Part shown: positions 61,080 to 64,000 of the stretch, piece by piece
Numbering within the stretch: position 1 is the first letter of the stretch
Layout of the letters: every line of letters starts with the position of its first letter
From: Bursaphelenchus xylophilus
Lineage: Eukaryota > Nematoda > Chromadorea > Rhabditida > Aphelenchoididae
DNA: 64,000 bases
NCBI GenBank assembly: GCA_904066235.2
Contig: CAJFCV020000004.1
Span: 2,542,001-2,606,000 of the forward strand
Direction of reading: 5' to 3'
Position numbers and translations under genes: made by a program
The notes under the pieces: model-generated
Databases searched by the model: none
Told to the model about the DNA's origin: nothing
What the model saw: the letters and a program-made list of their open reading frames with translations, nothing else

Positions 61080-61443
61080 CAGGGTGGGACATCTTTGTGG
61101 CCCGATTTGAATTGGCTATAACTTCTTTAGTTTTTGGCCAAATCTTAAAATTCTTTTTTTCCCTGAATCCTCAGACAACCCCATTTTGTTTGATACAAAA
61201 TATGTTATACATAGGTTAGTGTCATCTACAGTTATTGGATTTATGCCCAACTTCCAGATCGCAAGAAAATTCGGTGTTGGTGGAATAAGTTCCTTGAGAC
61301 TATTATATGTATGTATAACATGTTTGGTATCAAACAAAATGGGGTTGTCAGAGGATTCAGGAAAAAAAGAATTTTAAGATTTGGCCAAAAACTAAAGTAG
61401 TTATAGTCAATTCAAATCGGGCCACAAAGATGCCCCACCCTGT
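61080..61443. mobile_element. Mariner-type foldback, CAGGGTG ends
   Basis: TA|CAGGGTGGGACATCTTTGTGG at the left, CCACAAAGATGCCCCACCCTG|TA at the right; inverse arms meet near 61260. It lies seven bases after the preceding element. A half copy is at 48089-48215. Confidence 0.85.
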
Positions 61444-61559
61444 ATAAGGATGGTGACATACAAATCAAATTGGGTTATTTATTTTGCCCCGTGCCAATTT
61501 AAAAAAAAATAAAATCGCTATCTAAATTTTTTAGGAAAATTCTCCGGTAGGTTTTGTGC

Positions 61560-61799
61560 GGAAAATTTTGATTTTTTGTAGAAAGATTAACCTTTACGGT
61601 AGAAATAGGCATGAAACTTTTCGTGCCGAAATTCGGCAAAAAGTGTCAAATTTTGGCCGACTTTCGATCTAAAAATCTCGGTTGTTTCTGCAAAGCGCGA
61701 GCTAGGATTATAGCATATATCTTAGAAAAAATTATTCTAAATTTGTGCCAAGCTTCATCAAAATCTGGGCGTCGCACTTGGAGTACTTCCCCTGTTAGA
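61560..61799. repeat. CTAACAGGGGAAGT-family repeat, partial, inverse
   Basis: Contains AGGCATGAAACTTTTCGTGC, TTGTTTCTGCAAAGCGCGAG and the end CGCACTTGGAGTACTTCCCC, TGTTAG. The other half of the element is missing. Confidence 0.7.
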
Positions 61800-62212
61800 T
61801 TTTCGTCAAAGACTTACTAAAAGTCATCATCATGTAACGGTAAACTTAGGGTCCAAAAACTCTTTTTTACGACAATCCCACACTTTTTTAAGCTCAAAAT
61901 TTATCCCCACCAATCCCCACCCCATTTGCTACACAGATCTATGTCCCTCCCAGACAATGTCATCCAAGATTATAACGTATCCTGCTTATTAGGTACTCGA
62001 GAGGGGGTAAACAAGTCAAAGGTAGATTCTCAGCCGATAATCTGCCTAGCAATTAGCCGCATACGCGATTTGATAATTGCCGGGAAAACAGGTTAATACC
62101 CAGGTAATATTTACGTTCTAAATAGTATAATATTTGCGTTCAAAGTCTCTTTGTTCCGTAAGGGGAACAGTGTCTAATCCCGGGTTTGCAAAACTAATAA
62201 ACAACTTTTTAC

Positions 62213-62960
62213 AGGGGAAGTACTCCAAGTGCGACGCTCAGATTTTTTTTTTAATTTTGCACACATGTCACGCATGGGATGCATATCAATTGCTGAATGT
62301 TTTAGCTCGCGCTTTGCAGAAACCGCTGAGATATGGAACGATCTTTGTGGCCGAGAGAGTATGCGAAACGCGGAGAACGGTCAGAGAGAAAAACAACTTT
62401 TGGCCGTATTTTTGCCAGTTTTTTTAAGCTCTGAACCTGGAGGAACCCAACGCAAAAAAAATGACGGATTTTTTGCAACTTTTGAATTGGAAAAGATCCG
62501 TCCGGGACAAGGGAAGTACTCCAAGTGCGACGCTCAGATTTCGATGAAACTTGGCATAAATTTAGAATAATTTTTTCAAAAATATATGCAAGATTCTTAG
62601 CTCGCGCTTTGCAGAAACAACCGAGATTTTTAGATCGAAAGTCGGCCAAAATTTCGGACTTTTTGCCGAATTTCGGCACGAAAATTTTCATGCCTACTTC
62701 CACTGTAAAGAATGATGTTTCTAGAAAAAATCAAATTTTTCCGCACGAAATTGCCAAAGTTATGGCCAAAAAGCGCTTTTCTCTCTGACCGCTCTCCACG
62801 TTTAGCCTGCTCTCTCGGCGGCAAAAATCGTTCCATATCTCGGCGGCGCCCGCAAAGCGCGAGCTAAAACTTTCAGGAATTGATATTTAGTTCATGTCCG
62901 ACGTGTGTGCAAAATTTAAAGAAAATCTGAGCGTCGCACTTGGAGTACTTCCCCTGTTAG
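62213..62960. repeat. Two overlapping CTAACAGGGGAAGT-family copies
   Basis: The left end AGGGGAAGTACTCCAAGTGC occurs at about 62213, and again at about 62506 (AAGGGAAGTACTCCAAGTGC), so one copy sits in another. The right end reads GCGTCGCACTTGGAGTACTT, CCCCTGTTAG (62930-62960). Confidence 0.75.
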
Positions 62961-63113
62961 CTGAAATTATCGGCTGAAAAATCGGTAAGGTAATAATAAT
63001 TTTTTACTGGGTTTTTTGGATTTTTAAATGCTCAAATAAAGGCATTTCGTATTTTAAAAATAATTTTTTTTTGACAAATAAAATAAGATAAAAATAAAAT
63101 AAATTTTCCTCAC

Positions 63114-63237
63114 CTTTATTGTTCTGCCCGACATCGATGGCTATGGAATTCGGGGGCTGTTTCTGGCTGGAGATTGTGTTGTTTTCCGAGTCATTTCCAT
63201 CATCTTTTGACACCGAAGACACCTCGAAACGGCTCAT
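63114..63237 (-). CDS. kcc: Distal alternative first exon of the K-Cl cotransporter
   Basis: The ATG at 63237-63235 opens 41 codons plus one base, ending at AATAAAG|GTGAGG. That phase is exactly the one required by the shared exon at 48335-48268, whose codon for D (G|AC) is also completed by the proximal first exon. It encodes MSRFEVSSVSKDDGND and a polar tail. The start resembles vertebrate KCC N-termini (F-x-V near residue 4). RFEV at residues 3-6 fits the RFx(V/I) docking motif for SPAK/OSR1-type kinases (GCK-3 in worms). An AAATTTCAG acceptor lies six bases before the ATG and could take a spliced leader. Using it gives a 1077-residue protein with a 14.8-kb first intron. Confidence 0.7.
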
Positions 63238-63324
63238 TGTGGACTGAAATTTCGGGGATTTTAACTTTTTTGGTTTAAAATTAATAAAGCAATTTTAAAA
63301 AACCAAAAAAAAAATAATTTTTTT

Positions 63325-64000
63325 TGACTAGGGCTCGAGACTTCGCAGCCTGCGGCTGCTCACGTCTCTCGGGCAACCCTGCGCCCGGTTTCGCTGCTTT
63401 GCGCACGATTTGAGCCATTTTTGAAGATAAATTGTGATGAAAAGTCGCTTTTGCGGAAGAAACGCTCACCAAAGCTTTGCCGACGGCCTCCGGCCGCGGC
63501 AGAAAAACGCTACGCGTTAGACTGAGCCTAGTAGCAACTTTCGGCGTTCAAAACGCCAAGCCGACTTTGTCTTAGGTCAAAAAGTCCAGATCGCTAAGCT
63601 TACCCTAATCGCCAAGTCAGTCCCAGATCGCTTAGCCGGGTTAAAGAGCCGGCATGAGGCGACGGCCTACGGCCGCCGCGAGACTACATTTTTTTACCTA
63701 AAACAATCTTCCTTCCACCAAAACTTGATCAGAAGCTCATACAATAAGGAAAAATCAACTAAAAAACTCGAAAAAATAGACTCAGCACTCAAAATTATCC
63801 AAATCCAATATTTTTCCCGAAATCCCCGTCAAATTTGGCCCTAAAACGGCCAAATCCCGAGAATCCAGGACCAAAAAAATAATTTTACAAAAATTCTCAA
63901 AAAAAATCCAGAAATTCCCGTCATTACGCGTCACGATGACAGTTTCCGTACCACCCTCCTCACACTCAGCACTCTCTCCGTCTTATCTCTGACCGAAATC
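63325..64000. repeat. 650-bp direct repeat, copy 2 (cut by window end)
   Basis: Matches 50284-50933 almost throughout, with small indels in the GC-rich part (GGCCTCCGGCCGCGG; GGCCTACGGCCGCCGCG). It begins about 90 bases upstream of the distal KCC ATG and runs out of the window. Confidence 0.8.

Overview
The window reads as nuclear DNA from a nematode, most likely Caenorhabditis or a close relative. Short coding exons are cut by introns with GTAAGT/GTGAGT donors and T-rich TTTCAG acceptors. The recognisable proteins are worm-like: a nematode-type CHK/DUF1679 kinase family, worm versions of BET1, PIG-Q, the mitochondrial phosphate carrier, and a K-Cl cotransporter. Most of the sequence is AT-rich, packed with short DNA-transposon-like palindromes. 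Gene calls rest on translated homology, agreement of splice phase across every junction, and canonical splice sites. I could not search databases or transcripts.

Layout. 1-17 kb has no confidently recognised gene. It holds an isolated exon-like stretch (1809-1934), a young palindrome (6818-8015), a MITE pair (8.5-8.9 kb), a second palindrome family (9.5-10.75 kb) and a large nest of inverted repeats (about 11.1-17.5 kb) whose arms carry tRNA-like Pol III box A/B sequences. 17.5-23.6 kb (minus strand) carries PIG-Q (GPI-anchor synthesis) and, upstream of it, the mitochondrial phosphate carrier. 23.6-28.1 kb is repeats plus weak exon candidates. nbet-1 (ER-Golgi SNARE) is at 28.13-28.94 kb on the plus strand and converges on a tandem pair of CHK-kinase-like genes (29.13-33.03 and 34.79-36.49 kb, minus) with identical exon lengths. 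36.5-39.7 kb holds repeats, a MITE split by a solo LTR, and GC-rich modules.

39.73-63.24 kb is one K-Cl cotransporter gene (SLC12A4-7 family, minus strand). Twelve exons are shared from 48335 to 39729. There are two phase-compatible alternative first exons: a short one at 48466-48439 (protein 1045 aa) and a distal one at 63237-63114 (protein 1077 aa) that adds an RFxV kinase-docking motif. The 14.8-kb first intron is filled with tandem repeats, palindromes and a striking cluster of the small palindrome TGCAC(A/T)GTGCA.

The genes are unrelated housekeeping or transport functions and show no operon-like sharing. The most interesting signals are the KCC alternative promoter/docking-site arrangement, a 650-bp duplication lying upstream of both KCC starts, the palindrome-motif cluster confined to the KCC region, and the foldback elements with embedded Pol III promoter boxes.
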